From: Periplaneta americana
Lineage: Eukaryota; Arthropoda; Insecta; Blattodea; Blattidae
Length of the DNA: 64,000 nucleotides
Direction of reading: 5' to 3'
Assembly (NCBI RefSeq): GCF_040183065.1
Contig: NC_091130.1
Location: 24,803,859-24,867,858 of the forward strand
Position 1 is the stretch's first letter. Every line of letters starts with the position of its first letter. The translations under genes were made by a program, and so were the position numbers. Of this stretch, positions 62,927 through 64,000 are shown piece after piece. Under the pieces are notes generated by a model that saw only the letters and a list, made by a program, of their open reading frames with translations, was not told the origin of the DNA and made no database searches.

Positions 62927-64000
62927 CTGGGTTCAAAAAGTTCCCGGAATTTTACTATAATTTTTCGTATTAATATATAACAAGGGATATTATACATTTG
63001 TTTTGTTGGTAACATTCATGATGTCATTTCCTTAAAGTTTTTTGATAATAGCGATTGTTGATTTTGAGTTGTAGGCAATTGTTTATCATAGTGTTTTGTT
63101 TGTTCGTCGCATTTTGTGATTATGTCCACAGAGCAACGTACAAACATCAAGTTCTGTGTTTTGTTATACAAAACTCCTGCAGAGACATTAAGATTGTTGG
63201 AAGAAGCATATGGCGAAGCAGCAATGAAAAAAACTCAAGTGTATGCCTGGCATAAACGCTTTTCTGGTGGCCGCGATACGTACGCAGCGGCCGACCAACA
63301 ACTGCAACAAATGAAGCAATCGCTCAGCGTGTGCGTAATGTTGTGAGGGACGACCGACGTAAAACCATAAAAGAGATAGCAGCAGAGGTCGGAATATCAG
63401 TCGGAAGTGTACACAATGTTCTTCACAAGCATCTCAACATGCATTACGTGTCTCACAAGTTAGTTCCGAAAATGTTGTCGGCAGAACAGAAAGAAACAAG
63501 AATGACTCTTGCTGGGGACATGATCAGTATGGCTGATGAAGATGGTGATTTCTTAAACAAAATTATTGCTGGTGATGAAACTTGGTGCTACTTGTACGAC
63601 CCAGTCCCTAAACGACTGTCATCTGAGTGGAAATCGAAAACATCTCCTCGGAAGCAAAAATTTCCTAGGGACACTTCCAAAGGCAAAGTTATGTTGGAAG
63701 TTTTCTTCGACTCTCAGGGTCTCATCCACCATGAGTTCATTCCAGAAGTCGTACTGTAACTAAAGAATTGCACGTAGAAATCCTCCGTCGCCTCCGGGAC
63801 GCAGTGAGAAGGAAACGTCCAGAAAAGTGGGTAGAAAACAACTGATTCCTTATGCATGACAATGCACCTGCTCATCGCGCAATTATTGTAAAGAATTTTC
63901 TTGCCAGGCACAACATAACTGCTTTGGATCACCCACCATACTCTCCTGATCTCTCACCACCTGATTACTTCCTGTTTCCCCGTCTGAAAAGTCATCTGAA
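62927..64000 (+). mobile_element. Mariner-family element, runs off right edge
   Basis: The left terminus ctgggttcaaaaagttcccg follows a TA (62925-62926). About 190 bp of leader precede the transposase. The right terminus lies beyond the window. Confidence 0.8.
63122..64000 (+). pseudogene. Mariner transposase, decayed, 3' end outside window
   Basis: Starts MSTEQRTNIKFCVLLYKTPA at 63122. Frames must be joined near 63285 (after WHKRFSGGRD) and near 63750 (after the HHEFIPE block, one base short). An in-frame stop replaces a Trp just before FLMHDNAPAHR. Catalytic motifs are visible: first Asp in AGDETWCYLYDP, second in HDNAPAH, third in SPPDYF. There are exactly 34 residues between the second and third, which is the mariner DD34D signature. 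Two helix-turn-helix regions (about residues 1-60 and EIAAEVGISVGSVHNVLH) are recognisable. At least three lesions make it inactive. Confidence 0.9.

Overview
This window is eukaryotic, intron-scale, AT-rich DNA from what looks like a large insect genome. The likely source is a cockroach or close relative: the commonest tRNA-derived SINE here (family A below) matches, from memory, a repeat that is abundant in Periplaneta americana predicted proteins. That assignment is an inference. I see no complete host protein-coding gene, rRNA or bona fide tRNA gene. Essentially every recognisable coding stretch is a decayed fragment of a transposable element (TE). SINE-A to SINE-D and LINE-1 to LINE-3 are local labels of mine.

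1-9.5 kb: ATTT and ATGT microsatellites hosting tRNA-derived SINEs, a LINE-1 reverse transcriptase tail (6.2 kb), a CpG-rich block (6.9 kb), a pogo-type DNA-binding relic (8.7 kb) and a threonine-codon-like trinucleotide tract. 9.6-12.8 kb: three DNA transposons almost end to end: a palindrome carrying tRNA-like arms, a piggyBac copy with its own nested MITE, and a TA-flanked element (copy 1) with a SINE inside. 13.9-18.6 kb: an older repeat region that received two internally deleted hAT elements in opposite orientation and a tRNA-SINE foldback. 18.7-23.3 kb: copy 2 of the TA-flanked element, LINE-2 3' UTR, several MITEs, a Tigger relic and SINE/LINE tails. 25.3-28.4 kb: a short Helitron with intact ends, an unclassified repeat pair and a palindromic MITE. 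30.2-30.7 kb: a frameshifted member of an arthropod multicopy protein family of unknown function.

31.0-35.8 kb is the most unusual locus: a 4.77-kb foldback whose arms contain 14 and 5 copies of a 215-bp module facing each other across a 191-bp spacer. Read outward from the spacer, every module has a splice-donor-like and acceptor-like pair bounding an 86-bp intron-like segment. 36-38 kb: LINE-1 and LINE-2 copies. 39.2-41.8 kb: a roughly 160-bp alternating tandem array split by a Tc1-like relic. 44-48 kb: a MITE and nested LINE 3' ends with ATT tails. 49.05-50.73 kb: a 1.7-kb TA-flanked element. 51.8-53.9 kb: a head-to-head mariner fragment, a tRNA-SINE and a LINE-2 copy split by a 247-bp MITE.

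55.2-61.1 kb is a strikingly strand-asymmetric (purine on +) minisatellite domain with 21-, 27- and 108-bp periods, interrupted by about 0.95 kb of ordinary unique sequence. 61.8-64 kb: ATTT repeats, a double hairpin, a hAT terminus and a mariner transposase pseudogene that runs off the right edge.

There is no operon or pathway logic; the relationships are nesting and relative age. Several insertions can be proved by target-site duplications or by uninterrupted sister copies elsewhere in the window.
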